Shown: piece by piece, positions 44,465-53,533 of the stretch
Position numbering within the stretch: position 1 is the stretch's first letter
Layout: every line of letters begins with the position of its first letter
NCBI GenBank assembly: GCA_910587095.1
Contig: CAJUMJ010000052.1
Coordinates: 62,001 to 126,000 of the forward strand
Direction of reading: 5' to 3'
DNA: 64,000 bases
Origin: an uncultured Lachnospiraceae bacterium
GTDB lineage: Bacteria > Bacillota > Clostridia > Lachnospirales > Lachnospiraceae
The notes under the pieces: generated by a model
What the model saw: only the letters and a program-made list of their open reading frames with translations
Databases searched by the model: none
What the model was told of the DNA's origin: nothing
Made by a program: the position numbers and the translations under genes

Positions 44465-44812
44465 GTGGAAGAGGCTTATACGATGGAACAGGTAAGTGCG
44501 CTTTCCGAGCTGTTTAAAATATTCGGGGATTCCACCCGAATCAGGATTTTATGCGCCATGCTCGATACGGAGCGGTGTGTCAACGATATTGCCGGCCTTT
44601 TGCGGATGAGCCAGTCCTCGGTCAGCCACCAGCTACGGATTTTAAAGACCTCCAAGCTGGTGAAAAGCCGCAGGGAGGGAAAGTCCATCTTCTATTCATT
44701 GGACGACGAGCATGTCAGAGCCATTCTCAACATGGGTATGGAACACATTATGGAAAGAGGAGAGGAAACACTTCAGAACGGAGGAAAAGATGACAAAAAC
44801 TTACAAGATTGA
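44465..44812 (+). CDS. ArsR/SmtB family metal-responsive repressor
   Basis: A 115-residue winged-helix repressor. Family phrases are LFKIFGDSTRIRILCAML, CVNDIAGLLRMSQSSVSHQL and RILKTSKLVKSRREGKSIFYSL, then the C-terminal alpha-5 region DDEHVRAILNMGMEHIMERG, which holds Asp and His residues suited to the zinc-type sensor site. Cys39-type arsenic sites are not evident. The GTG at 44465 has AAAGGGG 7 bases upstream; TTGs at 44441 and 44459 are alternatives. It overlaps the following metal-binding protein gene by 23 bases. The unit lacks a P-type ATPase. Confidence 0.88.
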   Translation: MEEAYTMEQVSALSELFKIFGDSTRIRILCAMLDTERCVNDIAGLLRMSQSSVSHQLRILKTSKLVKSRREGKSIFYSLDDEHVRAILNMGMEHIMERGEETLQNGGKDDKNLQD

Positions 44813-45008
44813 GGTAGACTGTGCGAACTGTGCGGAGAAAATGCAGGAGGCAGCAAAAAAAACGGAGGGAGTCACGCAGGCTACGGTGAGCTTTATGACT
44901 CAGAAAATGAAAGTTGAGTTTGTGGAGGGAGCGGACGAAAAGAATGTGATGAAGCAGGTGCTAAAGGCTTGTAAGAAAGTGGAACCTGACTGCGAGATCG
45001 CGTTATAA
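44790..45008 (+). CDS. Heavy-metal-associated (HMA) domain protein
   Basis: A 72-residue single HMA fold (beta-alpha-beta-beta-alpha-beta). The metal site is Cys11-x-x-Cys14 in VDCANCAEKM. The sequence resembles the N-terminal HMA domain of CadA/ZntA-type cation ATPases more than a CopZ copper chaperone (MxCxxC). The gene overlaps arsR, and a strong terminator follows 18 bases after its stop, so no ATPase is in this operon. It may serve as a free metal chaperone or buffer. AACGGAGG lies before the ATG. Confidence 0.85.
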   Translation: MTKTYKIEVDCANCAEKMQEAAKKTEGVTQATVSFMTQKMKVEFVEGADEKNVMKQVLKACKKVEPDCEIAL

Positions 45009-45026
45009 GTATGAAAGCGGAAAATT

Positions 45027-45060
45027 GAGGGGCCGGATTTTTGTCCGGCTCCTCTTCTTT
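45027..45060 (+). terminator. Rho-independent terminator after the HMA gene
   Basis: GAGGGGCCGGA (45027-45037) pairs with TCCGGCTCCTC (45044-45054) over 11 positions with one G-U, followed by TTCTTT. Confidence 0.85.
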
Positions 45061-45070
45061 GCCTGTTTTG

Positions 45071-45193
45071 GCAGGAACTAATGCTCCAAAGTCGCATTTT
45101 GGCGCTTGCACAACTCCCAAAATCGCATACAGAGCGATTTTACTCGCGGATTAGTGCATGGCTGAACTGTTACGTCTGCTACAAGTTTCCTGC
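45071..45193. other. Self-complementary 123-base intergenic element
   Basis: Outer stem GCAGGAA (45071-45077) with TTCCTGC (45187-45193); second stem ACTAAT (45077-45082) with ATTAGT (45150-45155); inner hairpins CCAAA/TTTGG (45086-45102) and AAAATCGC/GCGATTTT (45119-45141). The direct repeat CCAAARTCGCAT occurs at 45086 and 45117. The 272-base gap 45009-45280 has no gene. The element lies between a terminator and a promoter, so it may act as DNA or as a separate small RNA. Confidence 0.45.
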
Positions 45194-45202
45194 AAGAAAA
45201 GG

Positions 45203-45231
45203 TTGACGAAAAGGGTAGAAATCAGTACTAT
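45203..45231 (+). promoter_or_regulatory. Promoter of the lipoprotein gene
   Basis: TTGACG at 45203-45208, 17-bp spacer, TACTAT at 45226-45231. Confidence 0.65.
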
Positions 45232-45280
45232 GTTTAGATAGAGGATTTATGAATTATGATACATTTGGAGGAAACCGGTT

Positions 45281-45904
45281 TTGAGAAAATACAAGATCCT
45301 GGGTGTCTGCCTGCTGTTTGCGTTTCTGCTGACGGCCTGTGGCACAGACGAGGAACTGACGTCCTACCAGGAGGACATGAATACTTTTTTTGAACGGGCT
45401 GCCGAGTATAATGACAAGATGAATAGTATTAATCGTGATTCCGACACGGCCGTGATCGAGCTTCTCGGCTATCTGGATGCTTTTGCGGAGGATATCGAAT
45501 GGATGGCAGGCCTTGAGGTACCGGATCAGTTTTCGGCGGTGGAGAGTCTGGCGGATGAGGCGGATGAGAACATGAAAGAAGCCGTAGCTCTTTACCATAC
45601 GGCCTACGAGGGTGAAACATACGACGAGGGCTCCGCGCAGGCGGCCAGGGAATATTATGACAGAACAAATATTCGCCTCCAGTATATTATCACCATCCTG
45701 CACGGGGAAATCCCGGAAGGGGAGGGCGTTACCTACACCGAGGAAAACGCCATTTTAGGCGGCGGTTATCTGAATAAGGACGACGGGGAGGATGCGCCGG
45801 ATTCGGAGGACGGACAGTCTCAGGATGCGCAGGAGGAAGTACCGGAGGACGATTTTGACACGGATGATACCGTCTTTTATGAGGAACCCTCCGAGACAGA
45901 ATAA
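45281..45904 (+). CDS. Lipoprotein of unknown function
   Basis: A 207-residue lipoprotein: basic start, hydrophobic segment and lipobox LLTAC with Cys20. The mature part is helical and acidic (YQEDMNTFFERAAEYNDKMN) up to about 150, with a Glu/Asp-rich tail that lacks a clear fold. No family is recognised. It starts with TTG, preceded by a strong TTGGAGGAAA. metH follows 17 bases later, so the two may share a transcript. Confidence 0.82.
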   Translation: MRKYKILGVCLLFAFLLTACGTDEELTSYQEDMNTFFERAAEYNDKMNSINRDSDTAVIELLGYLDAFAEDIEWMAGLEVPDQFSAVESLADEADENMKEAVALYHTAYEGETYDEGSAQAAREYYDRTNIRLQYIITILHGEIPEGEGVTYTEENAILGGGYLNKDDGEDAPDSEDGQSQDAQEEVPEDDFDTDDTVFYEEPSETE

Positions 45905-45921
45905 TTTTTGGGAGATAACAT

Positions 45922-48384
45922 ATGAACAGGCAGGAATTTCAGGCATTGATAAAGGATACCCCCGTTTTTCTTGACGGGGCGACAGGATCCAATTTGCAAA
46001 AGCGCGGGATGCCGACGGGGGTGTGCCCGGAGCAGTGGATTTTGGAACACCGGGAAATTATGATTGGCTTACAGAGGGAATTTGTAATGGCGGGCAGTCA
46101 GATTGTCTACGCGCCTACTTTCACGGCCAATCGAATCAAGCTGAGAGAGTACGGCCTGGAGGGAAAAATCCGGGAGATGAATCATGAGCTTGTGGCCCTT
46201 TCCAGGGAAGCCGTGGACGGGAAAGCTTATGTTGCCGGCGATCTGACGATGACGGGAGAGCAGCTTTCTCCGATGGGAAATCTGGATTTTGAGGAGCTGG
46301 TGGAGGTGTATAAGGAACAGATCCGTTATCTCGTGGAAGCGGGGGTGGATTTGCTTATCATAGAAACCATGATGAGCCTGCAGGAAACCAGGGCGGCGGT
46401 GATTGCGGCGAAGGAGGTCTGCGACCTGGCGATATTGGCAACGCTGACTTTCGAGGCGGACGGAAGAACCCTCTTTGGCACCGACGCGGCTACGGCGGCG
46501 GTTGTGCTGGAAAGTCTTGGTGTGTCCGCGGTCGGAACAAACTGTTCTACGGGGCCAGATCGGATGGTGGAGATTGTGCGCCGCATGGCTGAGGTGTCTG
46601 CCATTCCACTTATTGCCAAGCCGAATGCGGGGCTGCCGTCTCTGGATGCGGACGGAAATACGGTTTATGATATGGAGGAGAAAGAATTTGCGTCCGGTAT
46701 GCGAAAGCTGGTTGTCGCGGGCGCCTGTGTGGTAGGCGGATGCTGCGGCACAACCCCTGAATATATCAGAGCTTTGAAAGAGTCGGTACAGGATATGCCT
46801 GTGCTGCGGCGAAAAAAACCGGCAAAGCGGTTTTTGACAAGCGAACGAAAAACCGTCGCTTTTAGTCTGGATGATCCCTTTATCGTGGTGGGGGAGCGCA
46901 TCAATCCCACCGGGAAAAAGAAGCTGCAGGCGGCTCTCAAGGAAGGCTCCATGGAACTCGTGACGGAGTTTGCCGAGTCGCAGGAAGCTTGCGGGGCGGG
47001 GATTCTGGACATCAATATGGGGATGAGTGGCATAGACGAAAAGGCTATGATGCTAAAAGCCCTTGAGACGGTAAGCGGGGTCACGAGTCTGCCCTTATCC
47101 ATAGATTCGAGTCATGTGGAAGTGTTGGAGGCAGCTCTTCGCAGATACCCGGGTCGGGCGCTGATCAATTCGATATCCGGTGAGGCGGCAAAAACGGACG
47201 CGCTTCTTGCTCTCGCAAAGAAATACGGCGCCATGTTCATTTTGCTTCCGCTCTCGGATGCGGGGCTGCCAAAGGATCTTACAGAGAAAATCGGTATTAT
47301 AGATGCCATACAAAAGAAAGCGCTGGACATCGGACTCACAAAGGAAGACATCGTGGTGGACGGACTGGTGGCAACCGTTGGGGCCAACAAAACCGCCGCG
47401 ATTGAAACTCTTGAGACGATTCGCTATTGCAAGGAAAAAGGACTTGCCACGATCTGCGGCCTTTCCAATATTTCTTTTGGTCTGCCGGAGAGAGGGTTTG
47501 TCAACACGGCTTTTCTCACGATGGCCATTCAGGAAGGGCTGACCATGGCGATTGCAAATCCCTCGCAGGAGCTTTTGATGATCTGTGCTTTCGCCTCCGA
47601 TTTGCTTCTCAATAAAAAGGAGGCGGACAGTCGCTATATCCAACTGATGGGCGCATTGCAGGAGAAGAGAGCAGCATCCGGTGAGACGGCCAGGAAAGAA
47701 ACGGGGATCAGGCTGAATGCGCCGGCGAAGGAGACAGTGGTTCTCTCTTCGAAGGACAGGCTTTTTTCCGATGTCCTGAAGGGGAAACGAGACGTTATTG
47801 TAGAGGACACAAAAAAAGCTCTTGAGGAAGGCTACGGGGCGAAAAACCTTCTGGACGAGGCGCTTTTACCCGCTATCAACGAGGTGGGCGAGTTGTTTGA
47901 CAAGGGAAAATATTTTCTGCCTCAGCTCATTGCCAGCGCGGAGGCTATGAAAGCTTCCATCGAGCACATGGAGCCTCTTCTTATGCAGACAAAGACGCAG
48001 GGGGCTGATATGCCAACGGTGGTGATTGCCACGGTCGAGGGAGATATCCATGATATCGGAAAAAATCTGGTTGCGCTGATGCTGAAAAACTATGGTTTCC
48101 AGGTGATCGATCTTGGAAAGGATGTTCCGAAGGAAAAAATCATCGAGGCGGCAAAGAAACATAACGCGCAGATGATTGCCCTCTCGGCCCTTATGACGAC
48201 CACCATGCAGCAAATGAAAAACGTCGTGGAGTATGCGAAACAACAAGAGATGGACACAAGGATTATCGTGGGCGGTGCAGTCATCACCGAGGAGTACGCG
48301 AAGGAGATTGGCGCGGACGGCTATTCCAGGGACGCGGCCGAGGCGGTGAAGCTGGCGAAAAAGCTGTTGGATGTGAAAGATTGA
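45922..48384 (+). CDS. metH: Cobalamin-dependent methionine synthase without reactivation domain
   Basis: An 820-residue modular enzyme. Residues about 1-290 are the homocysteine-binding barrel with zinc cysteines (NCSTGPD and GGCCGTTPEY). The methyl-THF-binding barrel covers about 315-580 (VGERINPTGKKK, DINMGMSGIDE). The cap and cobalamin domains cover about 610-815 with the B12 motif DIHDIGKNLV. The C-terminal SAM-binding reactivation domain of E. coli MetH is absent; a separate activator would be needed, and none is in the window. It transfers methyl from methyl-THF to homocysteine. GGGAG precedes the ATG. Confidence 0.93.
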   Translation: MNRQEFQALIKDTPVFLDGATGSNLQKRGMPTGVCPEQWILEHREIMIGLQREFVMAGSQIVYAPTFTANRIKLREYGLEGKIREMNHELVALSREAVDGKAYVAGDLTMTGEQLSPMGNLDFEELVEVYKEQIRYLVEAGVDLLIIETMMSLQETRAAVIAAKEVCDLAILATLTFEADGRTLFGTDAATAAVVLESLGVSAVGTNCSTGPDRMVEIVRRMAEVSAIPLIAKPNAGLPSLDADGNTVYDMEEKEFASGMRKLVVAGACVVGGCCGTTPEYIRALKESVQDMPVLRRKKPAKRFLTSERKTVAFSLDDPFIVVGERINPTGKKKLQAALKEGSMELVTEFAESQEACGAGILDINMGMSGIDEKAMMLKALETVSGVTSLPLSIDSSHVEVLEAALRRYPGRALINSISGEAAKTDALLALAKKYGAMFILLPLSDAGLPKDLTEKIGIIDAIQKKALDIGLTKEDIVVDGLVATVGANKTAAIETLETIRYCKEKGLATICGLSNISFGLPERGFVNTAFLTMAIQEGLTMAIANPSQELLMICAFASDLLLNKKEADSRYIQLMGALQEKRAASGETARKETGIRLNAPAKETVVLSSKDRLFSDVLKGKRDVIVEDTKKALEEGYGAKNLLDEALLPAINEVGELFDKGKYFLPQLIASAEAMKASIEHMEPLLMQTKTQGADMPTVVIATVEGDIHDIGKNLVALMLKNYGFQVIDLGKDVPKEKIIEAAKKHNAQMIALSALMTTTMQQMKNVVEYAKQQEMDTRIIVGGAVITEEYAKEIGADGYSRDAAEAVKLAKKLLDVKD

Positions 48385-48407
48385 AAAGAGAGTGGAGAGG
48401 ATAACTT

Positions 48408-50024
48408 ATGATAGGTGCAGATGCAATTGTAAAATGTCTGGAAGCGGAAAATGTGGAATATGTGTTCGGTTACCCGGGAGTGGCCATATGCCCCTTCTAT
48501 AACAGTATATTGGAATCGGATATCCGGACAATTCTGATCCGGACGGAGCAAAACGCGGCCCACGCGGCCAGCGGCCTTGCAAGAACTTCCGGAAAGGTGG
48601 GAGTGTGCGCGGTGACCTCCGGCCCCGGTGCGACAAACCTGATCACAGGCATCGCCACCGCCTTTGCGGACAGCATTCCGCTGGTGTGTATCACAGGGCA
48701 GGTAAACAGTGAGCTTTTGGGTTCCGATGTGTTCCAGGAGGCGGATATTACGGGCGCGGTGGAATCCTTCGTAAAATACAGCTATCTGCTCAAAGACGCG
48801 GCGGACATTCCCCGCATTTTCAAGGAGGCTTTTCATCTGGCTTCCACGGGGCGTAAGGGGCCGGTGCTGATTGATGTTCCCATCGATATCCAGAACGCGC
48901 CCGTAGGGAAGTTTAAATATCCCGACGAGGTGAATATGCGCACCTACAAGCCAACCGTGAAGGGAAATATGGCGCAGATCAAAAAAGTTGTGAAGGAACT
49001 GGCCAGAGCAAAGAGGCCCCTCATCTGCGCGGGCGGCGGCGTTCTCTTAAGCCAGGCAGAGGAAGCGCTTCGGTCTTTCTCCGAAAAATACAGAATTCCC
49101 GTAGTCTCCACCATGATGGGAATCGGTGCCATGCCGACCGAGCACCCCATGTACTACGGTATGGTCGGCAATAACGGCAAGGCTTTTGCCAACCGCGCCA
49201 TGAACGAGTCGGACCTTCTTCTCATGGTGGGAGCGAGGGTGGCTGACCGTGCGGTGAACCAGCCGGACCTGATTACGGAGAATAAAATTCTTGTGCATAT
49301 CGACGTAGATCCCGCGGAAATCGGCAAAAACGTCGGCCCCGCGATTCCTCTTGTGGGAGATGCCAGGCATATTTTTGAGGATATGGAGACGGAGGATTTT
49401 TCCTGCGCGCATGAAGAGTGGATACGCGTTTTAAACACCTACCGCGACACCATGCAGCCAATACGCAGACCGGATCCGGCTTATGTAGATCCGGCGGCTT
49501 TTATCACCATGCTATCCAGAGAGATGGCGGAGGATGCCATTTACGTGGCGGACGTGGGGCAGAACCAGATCTGGTCGTGCGGTTATCATATCGTGAAGAA
49601 GGGACGTTTTCTTACTACAGGCGGCATGGGCACCATGGGCTATTCGATTCCGGCTGCCATGGGTGCGAAGCTGGCAAACAAAGACAGGCAGGTGGTTGCG
49701 GTGTGCGGGGACGGCTCTTTTCAGATGTCCATGATGGAGCTTGCCACCATGCGCCAGTTTGACGTGCCGGTGAAGATCATCGTCCTGAAAAACAATTATC
49801 TCGGCATGGTGCGGGAGTTCCAGCATTACAATTACAAAGACAATTACTCCGTGGTTGATTTGTCGGGAAGCCCGGATCTCGAGAAGCTTTCGGCGGCATT
49901 CGGCATTCGGTTTATGCGCCAGGAGACGATGGAAGGGGCCAGTGAGACGATAAAAGCCTTTCTGGAGAAAGATGAGTCGGTGCTTTTGGAATGCGTGATT
50001 AACCCTATGGATCTGGTCAGGTAG
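48408..50024 (+). CDS. ilvB: Acetolactate synthase large subunit
   Basis: A 538-residue thiamine-diphosphate enzyme. The catalytic Glu is Glu47 in RTEQNAAHAASG. TSGPGATNLITGIATA and LIDVPIDIQ follow, and the ThDP/metal motif GDGSFQMSMMELAT with NNYLGMVREFQ lies at about 425-470. The FAD-binding middle domain is present. It condenses pyruvate (or pyruvate and 2-oxobutyrate) in branched-chain amino-acid synthesis. The regulatory subunit gene ilvN follows 10 bases later. At 538 residues it is slightly short for the biosynthetic type (about 560). Confidence 0.94.
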   Translation: MIGADAIVKCLEAENVEYVFGYPGVAICPFYNSILESDIRTILIRTEQNAAHAASGLARTSGKVGVCAVTSGPGATNLITGIATAFADSIPLVCITGQVNSELLGSDVFQEADITGAVESFVKYSYLLKDAADIPRIFKEAFHLASTGRKGPVLIDVPIDIQNAPVGKFKYPDEVNMRTYKPTVKGNMAQIKKVVKELARAKRPLICAGGGVLLSQAEEALRSFSEKYRIPVVSTMMGIGAMPTEHPMYYGMVGNNGKAFANRAMNESDLLLMVGARVADRAVNQPDLITENKILVHIDVDPAEIGKNVGPAIPLVGDARHIFEDMETEDFSCAHEEWIRVLNTYRDTMQPIRRPDPAYVDPAAFITMLSREMAEDAIYVADVGQNQIWSCGYHIVKKGRFLTTGGMGTMGYSIPAAMGAKLANKDRQVVAVCGDGSFQMSMMELATMRQFDVPVKIIVLKNNYLGMVREFQHYNYKDNYSVVDLSGSPDLEKLSAAFGIRFMRQETMEGASETIKAFLEKDESVLLECVINPMDLVR

Positions 50025-50034
50025 GAGGTGGAAG

Positions 50035-50523
50035 ATGAAAAAAATATATTCCGTACTGGTAGAAAACCGATCCGGCGTGCTCTGCAAGGTGGCCGGTCTG
50101 TTTTCCAGAAGATGCTTTAATATTGAGTCTTTGGCGGTGGGCGAGACGGAGGATACGACGGTTTCGCGCATGACCATTGTGAGCAGCGGCGACGAGCGGA
50201 CCATCGAGCAGATAGAGAAGCAGCTAAACAAAAAAATCGATGTGATCAAAGTCAAAACATTCGACGAGCCGGCCAGTGTGAGCAGAGAACTCATGCTGAT
50301 GAAGGTAAAATACAATAAAAACAACAGAAAAGATATCATGGAAACATGCGATATTATGCATGCCGATATCGTCGATATGTCCCAAAATATGTTTATCATT
50401 CAAATCTGCGACGTGCCTGAGCGGATCAGGCTCTTTATCAGCATGATGAAGGGAATCAGTATCGTGGAGATGGCGCGCACGGGAACCCTTGCCCTGCCAA
50501 AGTGCCTGGAGGCGGACGAGTAG
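50035..50523 (+). CDS. ilvN: Acetolactate synthase small (regulatory) subunit
   Basis: A 162-residue protein with an N-terminal ACT domain (YSVLVENRSGVLCKVAGLFS, RRCFNIESLAVGETEDTTVS) and the C-terminal IlvN domain (ELMLMKVKYNKNNRKDIMET, GISIVEMARTGTLALPK). It binds valine-type effectors and activates IlvB. TAGGAGGTGG precedes the ATG. It completes the ilvBN pair. Confidence 0.95.
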   Translation: MKKIYSVLVENRSGVLCKVAGLFSRRCFNIESLAVGETEDTTVSRMTIVSSGDERTIEQIEKQLNKKIDVIKVKTFDEPASVSRELMLMKVKYNKNNRKDIMETCDIMHADIVDMSQNMFIIQICDVPERIRLFISMMKGISIVEMARTGTLALPKCLEADE

Positions 50524-50531
50524 GATTAAAG

Positions 50532-52256
50532 ATGATACCGATTCCACAGTGCGAGACATGTGAAAATTTTATAAGAGGGGATCTGACACATTGTAAGTGT
50601 TTGGACTTGGAGTCAAAACTTTTGGGGATTGAGAATAAAACAATTCCCGTCGGGGAAAAAACGACCGCGAACGCAAATGTGGCAGTCCCGTATTTGGGTA
50701 AGTGCTATAAGTGGGTGTGGTACTGCATCATTGTAGCAACATTGATATTGCGGGGATGTGTCGCATACTGGTTCTACAGTCTGCCGAGATTCCATGATCT
50801 GACCGTGGAGCTTGGGACCGAGACTATCAGTGTCGAGGCTTTTATGACAGAGTATGCGGATGCCCGCAATGCCGGTATTGTCACGGATCTTTCTACGGTG
50901 GACATCGGCGTGGTGGGAAGTATTCCCCTGACGCTGAGGAGCGGCCGCAAGGACGAGACGGTCACGCTGACCATCATTGACACGACGCCCCCTGAGGCGG
51001 AATTTATTTCCTGGCTGCAAAAGACACCTGATTATACGCCGGATCCCCATGATTTTGTGGCATCCTATTACGATCTGTCGGATGTCACCGTTTATTTTGC
51101 GCAGAATTCGGAGTCTCTGTCTGACTATGAAGATCGGACTTTTGTCGTAGTAGTGGAAGATGCGTACGGAAACTCGGTTTCCAACCTTTGCACCCTCTCC
51201 ATCGTCTGGATGAAAGACGAATATACGATGGAACTGGGAGAGGCGTTACATAAGGAGGATCTGCTCTACGATCCGGCACGGGACGGCGGGCGGATTGAAC
51301 AGGGCGATATTGATGTCATTAATGAATCGGGAGTGGGCGAATATACGGTTTCCAGCCTTGTCGACGAGAAGGTCTGTCAGGTTCATGTCGTGGATACCAC
51401 GCCACCGGAGCTTTCCGTAACGGATGTTTCGATCTATAAAGGGAAGAAGGTCACGGTGGACGATTTTGTAGAGTCCTGTTTTGACATCTCCGGGGATGTG
51501 GAGGTGCGTCTGCTGACGGAGCCGGATGTGGATACTCTCGGCAGACAGACCATGACGATTGAAGCTGCGGATATCAACGGAAATAAGACCACCGCAACTG
51601 CCACGCTGGCGGTAGTGCGGGATAAGAAACCGCCGGTTATCAAGGGGCTTACTACCTTAAGCGTTGCGAAAAACGCCGTTCCCGATTATCTTGCCGGTGT
51701 CAAAGCGATAGACGCGACGGACGGGGCATGCGAAGTGACGTATGACGCCAGCGGAGTCGATCTTACTGTAGCAGGAACCTACTATGTCACATACACGTCG
51801 AAAGACAAGGATGGGAACGTGGCGACATCGAGGAGGACGATCGTGGTGGGGCATGACCAGGCGGATACCGACGCTCTGGTGGATTCCATCGCCGCGGGGC
51901 TTGGAAACGACCCGGAGGCAATCCGCGACTATGTCCGCAATACCGTCAAATACAGCCATAATGACGGCGGAGCCGATCCGGTATGGTACGGCTTTACATA
52001 TAAGTCCGGAAACTGTCTTGTTCACGCCCTCTGTCTGCAGAGCCTTCTGACGAAAAAAGGGTATGAAACCCAGCTTATATGGGTGACCAACAGGTCACAC
52101 TACTGGCTGATCATTCATTTGAACGGGGTGTGGAGGCACATCGACGCGACGCCGGGAAGTTGGCATACGAAGTACAGTCTGATGACGGACGAGCAGAGAT
52201 ATTCCATATTACAGGGAAGGGATTGGGACCGTTCCGCATGGCCGGCGTGTGAATAG
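50532..52256 (+). CDS. Membrane-anchored Ig-like/transglutaminase-like protein
   Basis: A 574-residue protein. The N terminus has a cysteine cluster (CETCENF, HCKCLD), then a membrane helix at about 58-80. The middle has several beta-sandwich repeats (LTIIDTTPPEA, VHVVDTTPPELSVTD). The C-terminal transglutaminase-like core has Cys495 in GNCLVHA, His523 in SHYW and Asp538 in HIDATPG, the usual triad. Such proteins may crosslink or cleave cell-surface proteins, with the catalytic part outside. The next gene starts close to its stop codon. The cysteine cluster may bind zinc inside the cell. Confidence 0.82.
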   Translation: MIPIPQCETCENFIRGDLTHCKCLDLESKLLGIENKTIPVGEKTTANANVAVPYLGKCYKWVWYCIIVATLILRGCVAYWFYSLPRFHDLTVELGTETISVEAFMTEYADARNAGIVTDLSTVDIGVVGSIPLTLRSGRKDETVTLTIIDTTPPEAEFISWLQKTPDYTPDPHDFVASYYDLSDVTVYFAQNSESLSDYEDRTFVVVVEDAYGNSVSNLCTLSIVWMKDEYTMELGEALHKEDLLYDPARDGGRIEQGDIDVINESGVGEYTVSSLVDEKVCQVHVVDTTPPELSVTDVSIYKGKKVTVDDFVESCFDISGDVEVRLLTEPDVDTLGRQTMTIEAADINGNKTTATATLAVVRDKKPPVIKGLTTLSVAKNAVPDYLAGVKAIDATDGACEVTYDASGVDLTVAGTYYVTYTSKDKDGNVATSRRTIVVGHDQADTDALVDSIAAGLGNDPEAIRDYVRNTVKYSHNDGGADPVWYGFTYKSGNCLVHALCLQSLLTKKGYETQLIWVTNRSHYWLIIHLNGVWRHIDATPGSWHTKYSLMTDEQRYSILQGRDWDRSAWPACE

Positions 52257-52260
52257 GACA

Positions 52261-53520
52261 ATGATTACAAATACAGTTATCTTAATTGCGGGGCTGGCGG
52301 TCTATGCCGGGTATGGTATATCGGTTGTGTATCTGCTGTCCATAATCCTGCTAAGTTATCTGGCAGGACGGCTGATTCCGAGGCACCGTTTCGTCATGTG
52401 GATCAGTACGGCGTTGCAGGTATCGTTTCTCGTCTTGCTGCGGGTTCGACATTTGCTGCCATATTCATCGTTTATCGCACCGGTCGGTATTTCCTATTTT
52501 ACGCTCCAGATCATAGCGTATCATGCGGATGTATACCTGGGTAAATATGAGCCGGAGAAAAATATTGTGAAATTCGCTCTGTTTGTCTCCTGGTTGCCGC
52601 ACATTTTTATTGGACCGATCGAACCGTATGAGAAGATGCGCGCCGCGCTTGAAAAGAAACAATTCGGCGGTGATCATTTTTTGAAGGGCGCGGTCCGAAG
52701 CCTGTGGGGATTGTTTAAGAAGCTGGTGATCGCCGCCAGACTTGGCGTGATCGTGTCCGCAATTTCCGCAGACCCGGAACGGTTTGACGGCGCCTTTGCT
52801 CTTGCGGCCATGCTTCTATATGCAGTTCAGCTTTATGCCGATTTTTCCGGAGGGATTGATATTGTCCTTGGCGTATCCCGCATGTTTGGCATACGGATGA
52901 GTGAAAATTTTGACGCGCCTTACTTTTCACAGTCGGTTTCGGAATTCTGGCGCCGGTGGCATATAACGCTTGGCGGTTTTCTTCGGGAGTATGTGTATAT
53001 TCCGCTTGGCGGCAACCGTAAGGGGAAATTGCGGAAATTCCTGAATACTATAGCGACATTTCTGGTTTCCGGTATCTGGCATGGCGGTGGATATCTTCTA
53101 TGGGGACTGATGCATGGCATTTTGGTCTGTTTCGGAGACAAATGCAGGACAAAGAGCAGGATATGTAACCGTATCGTCACATTTTTGCTGGTCAGTTTTT
53201 TATGGTCGTTTTTCATCTGGCCGGATACGGCTGCCGTACTGCAAATGGCAGGCTCCGTGTTTACCGTCTTCAATTACAATACTCTCCTTGCGGGGCTCGG
53301 CGGGATGGGTCTTACCGCTGGAGATTGGATCGTCCTGGGCGCAGCCTGTTTATTGCTCTTTTTGTATGATTGGAAAAGCGGAGTGTTGAAAACAAAGTTC
53401 TGTGCGTTTTCACTGGCGGCAAAGGTAGGAGTGGCTTGTCTGCTGGCGCTTACCGTTCTTGTTTTCGGCATGTATGGCATCGGTTTTTCGGTGTCTGAGT
53501 TTGTATACAGCCGGTTTTGA
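52261..53520 (+). CDS. MBOAT family O-acyltransferase (AlgI/PatA/DltB-like)
   Basis: A 419-residue polytopic membrane protein with about 10 helices. Family phrases are VGISYFTLQIIAYHADVYLG, FWRRWHITLGGFLREYVYIP and GIWHGGG with the catalytic His274. MBOAT proteins of this group pass acyl groups through the membrane to polysaccharides or teichoic acids, with a partner SGNH-type protein outside. The next gene encodes such a partner. The ATG at 52261 is chosen with weak support; a GTG at 52249 is also possible. It follows the transglutaminase-like gene by 4 bases. Confidence 0.92.
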   Translation: MITNTVILIAGLAVYAGYGISVVYLLSIILLSYLAGRLIPRHRFVMWISTALQVSFLVLLRVRHLLPYSSFIAPVGISYFTLQIIAYHADVYLGKYEPEKNIVKFALFVSWLPHIFIGPIEPYEKMRAALEKKQFGGDHFLKGAVRSLWGLFKKLVIAARLGVIVSAISADPERFDGAFALAAMLLYAVQLYADFSGGIDIVLGVSRMFGIRMSENFDAPYFSQSVSEFWRRWHITLGGFLREYVYIPLGGNRKGKLRKFLNTIATFLVSGIWHGGGYLLWGLMHGILVCFGDKCRTKSRICNRIVTFLLVSFLWSFFIWPDTAAVLQMAGSVFTVFNYNTLLAGLGGMGLTAGDWIVLGAACLLLFLYDWKSGVLKTKFCAFSLAAKVGVACLLALTVLVFGMYGIGFSVSEFVYSRF

Positions 53521-53533
53521 CATGGAGGCGGAT

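Noticed and set aside
44790..45008. HMA gene as a truncated cadA pseudogene
   Set aside because: It is a complete HMA fold ending in its own stop codon followed by a strong terminator; no ATPase remnants follow.
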